From: Saprospiraceae bacterium
GTDB lineage: Bacteria; Bacteroidota; Bacteroidia; Chitinophagales; Saprospiraceae
Reading direction: 5' to 3'
Assembly: GCA_028285085.1 (NCBI GenBank)
Contig: JANQQI010000139.1
Location: 52,129-116,128 of the forward strand
Length of the DNA: 64,000 bases
Positions 45,438 to 57,300 of this stretch are shown here, piece after piece (position 1 is the stretch's first letter; every line of letters starts with the position of its first letter). The position numbers and the translations under genes were made by a program. The notes beneath the pieces were generated by a model. It was not told the DNA's origin. It did no database searches and saw only the letters and a list, made by a program, of their open reading frames with translations.

Positions 45438-46559
45438 TTAAACAGTAGTTTGACTTAATTGGTCAAAAACTTCCGGGAAATGCCCCGCAGCGACTTCTCT
45501 TTCAGCCGCTTGGGCACCAATGGCGGTTAAAGTTTCGCAATTCTCAGCATCTGACATTTCGTGCAGTTTTTCAGCTCGGATGCCCGAAAAGCCAAGGGAT
45601 GCCAGATGCTCATCCGTGAGCAAGGCATCGTAACGCAGATAATGCAATAGCGGCTGATCGGTGAGAAGATCATCGGAAAGATCACCGATTTCGCTGTCGA
45701 TTTTTAATGCGGTAGGGCTATTGGATAAAAATTGTAACATCAATTGATTCATTACCTTGGCATCATTCATCAACAAGGAAATGACTTCCGATGCCCAATC
45801 CCACAGCTTATTATCAGTAACATCATCGACACTCGTACGGTCCGGCCAATAGCCTGTCCCAATAGATGTCAACATAATCTTATCAGCACCTTTTGCCCAG
45901 TTTAAGCGAAAACCTTTGAGCGTGGCAATCAGAAATAGTTGCAAAGCCGGATTATTATGCATGCTGACGCCACCATCTACAAAAGCACCTTCCTCGGTAG
46001 CACTGACTTTGAAGGCTTCCGGACGGAAATAGGTGGGTGCAGCGGTACTGGCCCGCACGGCTTTGCGCAGTAAAATATCTTTATTGTCACCAAAATATTT
46101 GGCGTTTGGAAAGTTAACTAATGGCCAAGTACTTCCGGTGTCTGCGCGCTTAGTAACGATGCACAATCCGGTTCGAATACTGGGATCACCCAAGGTCCGA
46201 TCACCAAAGATGCGTTCTAGTTGTTTTTCCAGCGGTGCAATTTTGAATTTTGCGGATAGGCGCTGGAATAATCCTCTTTTTTGTCCGAAGATATCTGTCC
46301 CCAATTCGAGGTAGAGGTCCTTAATGGCTTCCGCATCCATACCAATCGCCAGACCACTAGCGATGATGGCTCCCGTAGAGGTGCCACCAATGAGATCGTA
46401 ATAGTCGCAAAGACGCAAATCGGGCTTGCCCGTACGCTCACGTAGAATAGTTTGAATTTTTATTAAGTATCCCAGGGTGATTGCCCCGCGAATTCCACCG
46501 CCGTCAAGGGCGAGGATGCGTTTGGGGCCTGGACTTAGGAGTCGATCGAGTAAGCTCAT
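45438..46559 (-). CDS. Patatin-like phospholipase
   Basis: 373 residues. All patatin catalytic parts are present: oxyanion loop LALDGGGIRGAITLG, nucleophile elbow GGTSTGAIIASG (GxSxG), and the Asp of the dyad in FVDGGVSMHNNPAL. Known members cut membrane phospholipids, and CBASS CapV is one that kills infected cells. No signal peptide, so it acts from the cytoplasm. It sits between the DUF4231-like gene (33 bases upstream) and the TIR gene (38 bases downstream) on one transcript. No cyclic-nucleotide synthase is nearby, so a CBASS assignment is not supported. Confidence 0.92.
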   Translation of the reverse strand: MSLLDRLLSPGPKRILALDGGGIRGAITLGYLIKIQTILRERTGKPDLRLCDYYDLIGGTSTGAIIASGLAIGMDAEAIKDLYLELGTDIFGQKRGLFQRLSAKFKIAPLEKQLERIFGDRTLGDPSIRTGLCIVTKRADTGSTWPLVNFPNAKYFGDNKDILLRKAVRASTAAPTYFRPEAFKVSATEEGAFVDGGVSMHNNPALQLFLIATLKGFRLNWAKGADKIMLTSIGTGYWPDRTSVDDVTDNKLWDWASEVISLLMNDAKVMNQLMLQFLSNSPTALKIDSEIGDLSDDLLTDQPLLHYLRYDALLTDEHLASLGFSGIRAEKLHEMSDAENCETLTAIGAQAAEREVAAGHFPEVFDQLSQTTV

Positions 46560-46592
46560 ATTGATTTCAAGGGTTTATGGAGATAAAGGGAA

Positions 46593-47036
46593 TTAAGCAG
46601 CTTCGGCATCAGTATTGGTCTGGGCGGTAATGTCTTGCCAGCTTTGATTTTCGGCACTCATGATAGCCTCAGCACGGATGACCAACTGTTGAAAAGCGTC
46701 TTTGCCTTTGTAGTGCCCCGTTCGGGTCTGAAACATGATTTTTTCGCGATTGAGCGCTTCAGCAATGGTCCGGTATTGTATCCACAGTTCCTGATACTTT
46801 TGTAAAGAGAGGATGCCTTCAAAAAGCGCAATTAGGACCCCTCCGACGCCGACGGCGATTTTTAGCCAATCCCCTTCGTTTTTAATCAATCCGGCCATAA
46901 AAGGAATGGAAACCGATAAGGCAATCACGATCGTCTTGAGTGTTTTGTAACGCTTTTGATTAGAAGTACTTTTTTGACTGTACCATTTGATTTGATCGTC
47001 CAGTCGCTTGCCGATGTACTCTTCTGGTTTGGTCAT
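46593..47036 (-). CDS. DUF4231/SLATT-like two-helix membrane protein
   Basis: 147 residues. N-terminal YIGKRLDDQIKWYSQKS followed by two membrane helices (~35-51, IVIALSVSIPFMAGLI, and ~58-75, IAVGVGGVLIALFEGIL), then a long soluble helix with YQELWIQYRTIAEALNREK. This matches the DUF4231 family, related to SLATT proteins, which were proposed to be pore-forming effectors in bacterial conflict systems. It is the first gene of the three-gene - strand operon with patatin and TIR. Family match is by pattern; the effector role is inference. Confidence 0.8.
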   Translation of the reverse strand: MTKPEEYIGKRLDDQIKWYSQKSTSNQKRYKTLKTIVIALSVSIPFMAGLIKNEGDWLKIAVGVGGVLIALFEGILSLQKYQELWIQYRTIAEALNREKIMFQTRTGHYKGKDAFQQLVIRAEAIMSAENQSWQDITAQTNTDAEAA

Positions 47037-47278
47037 AGGGTTTGATAGTGGGTTTTGTACGCATAAAAATAATAAATTATACGAAATGTCTGAAGATTGT
47101 GGGAACTGGTGCTTTGAAAAGTGTTTCCGCTGATTTGATGGCTGACAAAGTAGATTGAATGATATAAGGGAAATTGATTGTAGAATAGAGAGTTTTGCCT
47201 AAAACGACCGCTTATTCAACTGAAAATCTCTATTTTTCACAGTGAAACATATTTTGAGGTTTAAAAACAGATTCCAAG

Positions 47279-47782
47279 TTGACTAATTCGACCCCATACC
47301 CTCAGGAAGATTTTCTGGCTTTAGTGTTGCCCTTACTACGTAGTGAAGGGCAAGAGTTTCAAAAATTCAAAGAAGTTTTAGCTCGCCCGGCTCGGGCTGG
47401 AGAAGCGATTGCGACCGTAACCTCAGATGGTCTGGAAACCCAAAATACCGCCGGAGAAGATAGTTATGTTATTGCTAATCGTACTCAAGCGGGTGAGCAG
47501 TACATCATTGGAGGAGAAAAATTTCGTCAGCGATACCAAAAAGTAAGGCCAATTGATGAAGATTGGGCACTTTATAAACCAACGGGGCGAATCCAGGGAT
47601 TGGAAATGACTGTTGAGCGTCTACAACGCTTAGGATTACCTCAAGAATTACACTTCATCGCGCCCTGGGGCGAACCCATGGCCCTTAAAGCCAATGATTA
47701 TCTGGCCACCACCTTTAATTACAATGAAGTTTATCGTATCGCCCGCCAGGAGTTCTTCGAAACCTACCGAGCAGTTGAGTAA
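47279..47782 (+). CDS. Small cytoplasmic protein, PGDYG-domain-like
   Basis: 167 residues from a TTG at 47279; no ATG or GTG is available between it and the upstream in-frame stop. The segment at ~60-90 (EDSYVIANRTQAGEQYIIGGEKFRQRY) resembles the small PGDYG domain, whose role is poorly known. The C-terminal third reads HFIAPWGEPMALKANDYLAT, a second similar strand-loop pattern. No signal or membrane segment. It is divergent from the DUF4231-patatin-TIR operon with 240 bases between, so it could share regulation with it. Confidence in the family is low, in the gene moderate. Confidence 0.55.
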   Translation: MTNSTPYPQEDFLALVLPLLRSEGQEFQKFKEVLARPARAGEAIATVTSDGLETQNTAGEDSYVIANRTQAGEQYIIGGEKFRQRYQKVRPIDEDWALYKPTGRIQGLEMTVERLQRLGLPQELHFIAPWGEPMALKANDYLATTFNYNEVYRIARQEFFETYRAVE

Positions 47783-48359
47783 TAAAGGAAAGTTTTAATG
47801 TGTTGAATGTTAGTTCTTTATGGAAGGTGTGAGCCCCTCCACCTGTAATTCATTTTTTACCGTTTAGGTACTCTCCGGAATAAAAAAAGTCCGACGTTGA
47901 GGACGCGGACTTAGGAAACGAATCTTACAATTTTTTAACCAAAACTTACATCTCAAAAGAAGCAATTAGCGTGCCATAATTGCTGATTGAATACATTTAG
48001 TTCTTTTTTTTAAAAAAAGCCATTTTATGTTTTGTGACATGGTAAAGGTGATATGTTATAAAAAATAATATCTAACCCCCCTTCATATCTTATCTCTGGT
48101 ATAGTTATTGTCAAATCTTTATACATATATATGTTTGCTTGTTTTGTTCCTGCAATCTTCCCCATTCTATAATCTGATTAAACAATGTATTGAGGTAGCT
48201 TGAATTGTGAGCGTAATCCGTAAAATTCGGCACAGAATTAGCAAAGATCGATGCATCAACAGTATTGTGTTAAGCTAGTACAACGGGTATCCCATGAATA
48301 AACTCAGTTAGTGCTGCCACAATTTCAAACACGTATTAGCTGTGTACAAACCGTCGCAC
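47783..48359. other. Intergenic region with a hairpin and a promoter
   Basis: About 575 bases without a gene. A stem GTCCGACGT-tgagg-ACGCGGAC (47889-47910) follows an A-run and could act as a terminator on the minus strand or end the + strand gene. The rest is AT-rich and holds the promoter of the giant adhesin gene. Confidence 0.5.
48108..48137 (+). promoter_or_regulatory. Promoter of the giant surface protein gene
   Basis: TTG at 48108-48110, a 19-base spacer and a perfect TAnnTTTG (TATGTTTG) at 48130-48137. The leader would be about 215 bases. Confidence 0.45.
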
Positions 48360-51300
48360 ATGAGTAAATATTTTTACTTTCTTAGAAAGGAAAAAATAGA
48401 CGACTCGACCAAAAAACAAACTCGGGTCACTTTCTCTCCCGGATACTACTCCTTCCTGGTTGGTATGTGCTTTTGGTCTATCTTCAGCTTCGGTACTTAC
48501 ACGGCCTACCTAGAATTACTCTTCCATAAATGGTCTAACTCTGATTCCTCAATAACAGAAGACATTACCCCAGATTTTACAACTCAGTATATTTTCCTGC
48601 CACCTGTTCTAGCGGCCGACATCACGCATTCAGATTGCGACGGTAATGCGAACGGCGCCATAGATCTTAGTGTGAATGGAGGAACGGGGACCTATACTTA
48701 CCATTGGTCAAATGGCAAAACAACAAAGGATATCGATCATTTGACTGTTGGTAATTACGCAGTAACTGTTACCGATATTCAGAGTGCCCTTACCGCAGAG
48801 GCGGTTTATATTCTTAATGAACCAAGTTTGGTGGAGCTTGCTCTGGACCAAACTGTTCTAACGGGGATGGAATTCACTAATTCCGCTTACGGCTATTTGC
48901 TGAATCCTGCTTTTCTGCCTTATGCACCAGAGATTTGTGATGATGGTATTGATAATGATGGTGATGGCTTAACCGATTGTCAGGATCCGGATTGTTCATC
49001 CGATACGGACTGTACTATTCCAGATGTTTGCAGCAACACCAACCCCCTCAACGCGAATACCTACAATGTTTGGCATACCGGAAATGGCGGTGGCCTGGAT
49101 TTCAATACGCTGCAAAGCTCTGGCCCGGCAGCAGGTTATCCTTCTACTTTTGCGCTGTTAGGGACGACCTCAAATATGACCAAAAGAGAAGGTGGCGCCA
49201 CTTATTGCCATCCGGCAACGGGCGAAGTATTGCTTTACTCTGATGGTGAAAAAGCTTGGGATAAAGACGGTAACGAATACAGTACAAGTGATGCTTCGAA
49301 TCGTTTCAATACGCTTTCTACCAATCTGTCGAGCGCAGCGGGTACACCACTCATTGTAGGGGCTCCGGGGCAATGCGACATGGCCGAAGAATTATACATC
49401 TTCTTCACTGATGATCACCTCGGCGCTACCCGTGAATTATACTACGTGGTGGTGGATGTACCGAATAAAACCATTGGAGCGGTTAATCAATTAACCACCT
49501 TCAATACTGCAGAGCAGATCAACGCAGTACAGGTCAACTGTGATTCGATCTGGGTTGTGGCGCGAAGTACTCAAAATGTGCGCGCCGTTCTGTGGACGCC
49601 TTCTGGTTTTGATACCCCGGTTCTGACTAGCGGTATTCATACCTCAACGGATAATCGCTATCGCTCGGCCTTCAATTTGGAAGGGACTAAATTCGTGGCT
49701 ACCGTAGGGGCGGGTCCCGTGAGTGGTGAACGATTGATGTATTGCGATTTTAATCAGCAAACTGGCGAATTTGTCAATGTCAATTATATTGATTTACTTA
49801 CTATTGTCAGTCCAAATACGATCCGTCAGAACTATGGCGTTGCCTTTTCGCCGGACAATTCTAAGCTATATACTTCAATAGAGTTAGATGGAGCATGGCC
49901 GAATACTGATTTGCTGGTACAATTTGATCTCACTGCCGGTGACAGCAGTGCTATTCAGGCGAGTGCTTTTACTGTGGCTACTAAGCAAATAGGAATTGGA
50001 GGGATTCAAAATGGCCCGGATGGGCGTTTGTACATTTCTAATGGTGATGGTAGCAATGATGGACTTAGTACAATTCACGTAGTCGATTATCCTAATCTTG
50101 CCGGCGCTTCCTGTAACTTCCAAGCTGATTTCCTGGATGTAGGTGGAGATACCGGTTCTGGCCTGAATAACTTTGTATATGGTCGTGGCCCCGCAGCTTG
50201 TGTTCCTGTAATAGAATCTGTAGTTGCTGGTACTAATGTCTGTTCTGAAATTCTGCTCACCCTCGAAGAATGTTATGCGGGTTCTGGCGGACCGTTTAAT
50301 GTATATTTTGACTTAAATGGTGTAGCTGATTCAGTTGTGAATCAATCACTTAACGCTAGCAATGAAATTCTGCTCACCGGAATGTCTACCGGCAATTATA
50401 CCTCTATTTACGTCATTGATAATCAAAGCTGTGCTAGTAATACGGTTGATCTTGTTCTCGCCCATAGTAGTTGTGATGAAGTCTGTGATAATGGATTTGA
50501 TGATGACTTGGACGGTGATGTCGACTGTGATGATTCAGAATGTTCGGTCAATGCGAATTTTAGTGTGCCGAGTCCTTATTGTGCCAATACAGCTATTACG
50601 ATAACGGCCTCAGGAATTAATGGAAGCCATACCTATAGCTGGGATTTTGGAACCAATGCGAGCCCTGCCACGGCCTCTGGCCCTGGACCACACGCTGTGA
50701 CCTACTCCGGTAATACGAATGTAACGGTGACTTTGACGGTTTCTTACAATGGTTGTGTAGATACCGATACTGAAAATTTTCAGGTGTTTAACTGCGGAGT
50801 AGAGCCAATCAGTGAATGGAATTTCGACTGTGAAGCGGATACTTGTGTCGAAATCACCGGAATTGGAATTAAGGGTAATGTCCCGGATACCTTGTTTATC
50901 GATGATCCTTCAAGTGTGCACATGGTCATTCTGGAAGCTACTTTTAGTAGTGGTGGAGGAACACCAGATTATGTGACTTTTACGAATACCAATGGCGATA
51001 TTGTTGACGCAACTTACAATCTATTTGACAGCGGCTCGGATCGTTATTACCGCGCGCAGTTGCCAGGAGCGTCATTTGTTACTTTCTCGGTGCCGTCTGG
51101 TACCAATGCCAATCGTGGGGAATCCTTCATTGCTTACATTTTTCGGCAGTGTGAAGACCAGATTTCAGCGGGTACTTTTGTCCACAAAAACTTCTATCGA
51201 GACTATCACCGCTTCTCTTATGAACTTCCACCGATTAATATCAGTCGAGACATTGAAGTTGCTGTACCGATTTCGGAATTAATTAACAGCACCTCACAAG

Positions 51301-54300
51301 TTGTACTCATTGCTGCGGAAGCCGGAGGCGTCACGGATACTGTTACTTTAACGGGCTACAATCTTGGCAATTCCCTCAATATCACGCCGATTACTTTAGA
51401 AAACGTACCGGGTAGCGCAGACTCTGTGCACGTGACGGTTATTTCTCCTAACACTGGAGGACAGTCGCTTTATCTTTCTGGTGCCGGATCGGTGAATTTT
51501 ATTTGCCCGAATATCTATTTGGTGAAAAATGCGGATCGCACTTCTGCTTTTGTAGGAGAAACGATTACTTATACTTATAAAATTTACAACAGTGGCGCTG
51601 AGGATCTGAATAGTATCAACCTGAATGATGATAAACTGGGAGGCATTACCCTACCGACAACTTTCCTGGCTGCTGGAGACTCCATGACCGCCACTGCAAC
51701 TTATACGGTGCAAAACACGGATCTACCTGATCCAATTGTCAATATTGCTACCGTAAATGGTACTGGTGTTTCAAGTTCAAATCTCGTTAGTTGGGTAGAT
51801 TCGGCGTCGGTAATTACTGCCGATGTTAGCTTGACTAAAACGGCGGATAAGACGATCGCTTATCTCAACGATACCGTTTTTTATACCTATCAAATTACGA
51901 ATAATGGTGAAACACCTCTTTCGCTCAGTCTAACGGATGATCAAATCGGGGCTTTGGATATCGATTCTGCGGTAGGGCGTTCGGATCTGATTTTAGCTTA
52001 CAATTTCCAGGATGGTAGTGGGACGACAATTTCCGATGTATCGCTCAATGGAGATGCACTGGATTTGACCATGGAAGATATAGCAGACTTTGGCTGGAAT
52101 ACCGGTAATCTGGATATCAATACCGCCTCTTCTGCATCAAATACTACGACCAATAATAAACTATACCAAGTTCTTTCTAATAATGGCACCGGCGGTAACA
52201 AAATCACCGTTGAAGCCTGGCTGACCCCCGCCAATAATACCCAGGGTGGGCCAGCCCGAATCTTAGCGATGAGTAGTGGACACTCTGCATCGAACTTCGT
52301 TCTCGCTCAAAAAGGAGATAGCTACGCCTTGCGCTTGCGCACTTCTGATAATGCTCAGAATGAAGTGACTAGCCCTACCGTCATCGCGGGAACACCTACC
52401 CAGCAGCATGTGGTCTTTACCTTCGATGGTTCGACCATCCGTTTTTACCTTGACGGGGTAGAACAGGCTTTGACCGGAAATGTAACCCCCACAGGAGACT
52501 TCAGTACCTGGGATGCTAGTTTTACCTTGACGGCTTTTAACGAAAAGGGTTATAGTAGTGCCACCGCGCGCGATTGGGTGGGTAATATTAGCTGGCTCTC
52601 GGTTTATAGCAGTGTATTGAGTGATAGCGAGATACAGGATCACTACAATGACGGTGTCGATGCTGAGATTCCTAATAAACTTCTGGCTGGGGAGTCGATC
52701 TCAATTTTAGCTTGGGATACCATTGTGGCCGGAGATTTCCCTGGCCCCTTCCAAAATATTGCCACCCTAACTGCTACCTTAAGTGATGGTAACAATACTA
52801 TCCTGACTGATAATGCATCGGTGATCCTGTGCGATTTGCAAACGGCATTTTCCGTTACTGATGCGTGTACTACTGGAGGAACGGATGGCCAAGTTGATCT
52901 AACGGTGTCTAACGGCACCACACCTTATACTTATTCTTGGAGTAGTGGTGCTACTACTGAAGATTTAACGAATGTAGCCGCTGGCAGTTATACCATCACG
53001 GTGACGGATGCTAATGGTTGTACGATCGTAGCCTCGACTACGGTCAGCGAACCTGGTTCTACCCTTGCTGCCATTGGCACACCTACCGATGCAAGCTGTA
53101 ATGGGGGGACTGACGGTGGCATTGATCTGCTGGTAGGTGGCGGTACTACACCATATATCTTCTCTTGGAGTAATGGAGCCACCACAGAAGATCTCAGTGG
53201 ACTAGCTGCAGGGACTTACGATGTTACTGTAACGGATAATCTCGGCTGTTCTGCCGAAGAAAGCGTTACCGTCAGTGAAGCAGGTGCGATCAATGTGACG
53301 CAAGCGGTTACGGATGTGACTTGTAATGGAGATGCCGATGGTGCAATTGATCTCACGGTAACGGGTGGTACACCACCTTTTAATTATTCCTGGATTGCGG
53401 GACAAACTACGGAAGATCTCAGCGGACTCTCGGGTGGTAATTACGCCGTTACGATTCGGGATGATAATAATTGTACGGCCTTCCTAAATATTAATGTTAA
53501 CGAACCAGCAGCCTTAAATATCACTCCGGTCGTCACTGACGTCACTTGTAACGGAGGTTCTAATGCTATCATTGATGTCAGCGCAGGTGTGACGGGGGGC
53601 ACCAATCCCTACAATTATATCTGGGATGACATGAACGTTGAGGCCTTATGGAATTTTGAAGGCAATCTAAATGATGTATCTGGTAATAACCATAATCCAA
53701 TTTCAGTCACTGGCTTCCTGAATTTCTCCACCACCGAAGTTGCAGCCGGTAATCAGTCGTTCTATTTTGATGGTAATACTAAAATTCGCTACAGTGAAAA
53801 TGGCGGATTTATGGAATCTAGTATTGCACCGCGGACGATCATGATGTGGATCAAGCCGGATAACTTAACTGGCGTAAAAACCCTGTACGAAGAAAGTTCT
53901 TCTTTTGCCGGGGTAGCGCTGCGTCTTAATGGGAATAGCCTCCAGGCAGCGGCGCGGCAGTTTGGATTCCAGGTGAATGCAGGGAGCGTAACTTTCCCTG
54001 CGGATGGACTCTGGCATCATGTGGCGATGGTTTATGAGGCAGGAAATTTTGTGGTGTACTTAGATGGGACAGCAGGAATTTCATTTTCTGCCGCAGGAAC
54101 TGCAACGAATAATAACGATGGTGGTATTGGTGGTACTTTCTCTACCGATGCCTTTGGCTCATCTTCTGATAATTTCTTCGAAGGCTATATGGACCATGTA
54201 AGTTTCCATACTACAGCCTTAAATGCTGAGCAAATTGCGGACGCTATTAATAACGATGGTACCCGAACAAATCTAACGGCGCAAGACTATGTTTTAACAG

Positions 54301-57300
54301 TCGTCGATGGGAATAATTGCTCCCTGGCCGAATTGATTACGGTGGTGGAGCCACCGGCACTTAGTGCGAGTAGTAGCGTAACCGATGCAACTTGTTTCTC
54401 CGGTAACGATGGAAGTATTGACTTGACCGTTTCGGGCGGTACGTCGCCTTATACTTATGCTTGGAACAATGGCGCGGGTACCGGCGAAGATCCTTCTGGC
54501 TTGACAGCGCAAGGTTATACCGTTACGATTACCGATGCCAATAGTTGTGTGTTAGTAGAAGTTATTACTGTGGGCGAAGCGGCAGAAATTAGTGTAAGTA
54601 CAGCAGTGACTTCGGTGTCGTGTAGCGGTGCGGGGGATGGTGCGATTAACTTGACGGTAAGTGGAGGGGTAGGCCCGTATACTTATGCCTGGAATAATGG
54701 TGCTGGAACCGTAGAAGACCCCTCTGGTCTTAGCGCGGGAACTTATAATGTTACGGTAACAGATGCAAGTAGTTGTACCAATACCTTTAGTATTGTTGTC
54801 AATGAATTGCCCGCTTTGGCCTCTAGTGGGACTTTGACGGATCCAAGTTGTAATGGTGGCAATGATGGTGAAATTGATTTAACAGTTACAGGTGGTACCT
54901 CACCTTATTCATATGTTTGGGATAACGGCGCCGGAACAGCGGAAGATCCCTCGGGACTTAGTGCCGGAACTTACAATGTGACGATCACCGATGATAATGG
55001 TTGTATTCTAACAGCTAGTTACATCTTATCCGAGCCAACAGCTATTGATATTTCCTTTTCTAATACCAATGTTAGTTGTAATGGCGGAACCGATGGTGCG
55101 ATTATTACGACTACGGTTACTGGAGGTACACCTGATTATACTTACGAATGGTTAGATATTGCCCCTGAAGCACACTGGAATTTCGAACAATCTATGAATG
55201 ATATTTCCGGGAATAGTCATAATCTAACCGGAGGTGTTGGTACCGAAAACTATAGTGCTACGGCTCAGGAGCTGAACACTTCATTTTATTTTGACGATAA
55301 TACCAAACTACAATATAACGACGGCACCTTCATGAATAGTGGGTTCACCCAACGCACGGTCATGATGTGGATTCGCCCGGATAAATTCAATCAAGTAAGA
55401 ACCTTATTTGAACGTGGAAGTAGTTCTTATGGCATCGCGTTGGTTATGGACAGCGGTAATCTTACTGCTGCTGTTGCTGATTTTCCTTATGCGGGATATC
55501 TCACTGGCCCTGCAGTGCCTAATGACGGGGACTGGCACCATGTCGCCATGGTTTACGACAATGGTATCGTCGAATTGTACCTTGACGGTACGCTGAATAC
55601 GTGGGGAAATGCCGGCACCGGCGCCATCCCTTCTTCAATCAGCGCCGGTGGCCTGGGAGGAACCTTTGGAACGGATGCTTATCAAGAGAGTACGGATAAC
55701 TTCTACGAAGGCTTGATGGACGATGCGCGTTTATATCACACCGCCTTGACAGCTGAGCAGATTTTAGATGAAATGAATAACGACGGTACCCGTACGGATT
55801 TATCGGTAGGTACCTATACCATTCGCGTCATTGATGCCAACGGATGTGTAGAAACGGCTTCAACCACGATCAGTGAGCCACCTGCTTTGAGTAGCTCGCT
55901 GTCGACTTCAAATATTTCTTGTAATGGTGGTTCAAACGGCAGTATTGACCTGACTGCAGGTGGTGGTACACCACCTTATACCTATGCCTGGACGGGGGGT
56001 GCTACCAGTGAGGATGTTTCTGGCTTGACGGCCGGAACCTATAACGTCACCATTACGGATAATAATGGCTGTACACTTACCGATGCAGTAACGCTCACTG
56101 AGCCAACCACCTTAACCGTTTCCGCTAGTGTCTCTTCAAGCTACGGCGGTAATGACTTAAGTTGTGCGGGGGCTTCTGACGGGGTTGTTACAGCTAACGC
56201 TAGTGGCGGAGCGGGTACTTATAGCTATGCTTGGAGTACCGGTGGGGCTGGAGCGACCATTGCGAGTCTAGCGGCTGGAACTTATACCGTTACCGCAACG
56301 GATGCGAATGGTTGTACCGCTATTGGTAATGTTACGGTTACTGATCCGGCAAGTATTACGGTAGCGACTACTGTGACCTCGGATTATAATGGCGAAGATA
56401 TTAGTTGTGTTGGTGCAACGGATGGAAGTGCTTCGGCTACCGCTAGCAATGGAACGGGCCCTTATACTTACGCTTGGAGCAATGGTCAATCAACGGCTGG
56501 CCTTACCAATGTAGCTGCCGGAACTTATACCGTTACAGCTACTGATATTTTTGGTTGTACGGGCACCGGCTCGGTTACCTTGAACGATCCTGATGCCGTA
56601 AGTGTCTCCACGGCGGTGACTTCTGATTTCAATGGATTTGATATTAGTTGTGATGGTGGAAACGATGGAGCGATTACGGCCAATCCTACGGGAGGTGTAG
56701 CACCATATACTTATGCTTGGTCTGGTAGCCAAACGAGCCAATCCATCTCCAGCCTAGCTGCTGGGACCTACACCGTTACCGTGACTGATGCGAATGGCTG
56801 TACCGCTGAAACATCAGAAACGATTTCTGATCCGCTTCCTATGTCTTTCACCCTCTCATCATCTGACCCTACGGATTGTGGGGTAAGTGATGGAATTATT
56901 CTGGTGACCCCAAGCGGAGGTATTGGCGACTTTGAATATCGCTTGTCCAGTGGGACTTGGCAGAGTGCAAACTCTTTTACCGGTTTAGCTGCGGGTACAT
57001 ATTCAATTTTCATGCGCGCTACTAGTGGTAGCTGTGTGGTCGGCCCGATTTCTCGTACCATCAATTTACCGGAATCTCCTTCTTTTGATAATCTAACCTT
57101 AATCAATCCTACTACCTCAGTATCTTCCGATGGGGGAATTTTGATTACGGCTTCGGGAAATGGGGTACAATTGAATTATCGTCTTTTGGACTCTGGCGGA
57201 AGTGTGATTGCCGGTTGGCAGGAAAGTAATTTGTTTTCGGGATTGACGGAAGGAGATTATACGGTTCAAATAAAATATTACAATCAAAACTGTATTGCTA

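Noticed and set aside
44923..47036. CBASS system
   Set aside because: A patatin is present but no CD-NTase cyclase or ancillary Cap gene is visible in the flanks.
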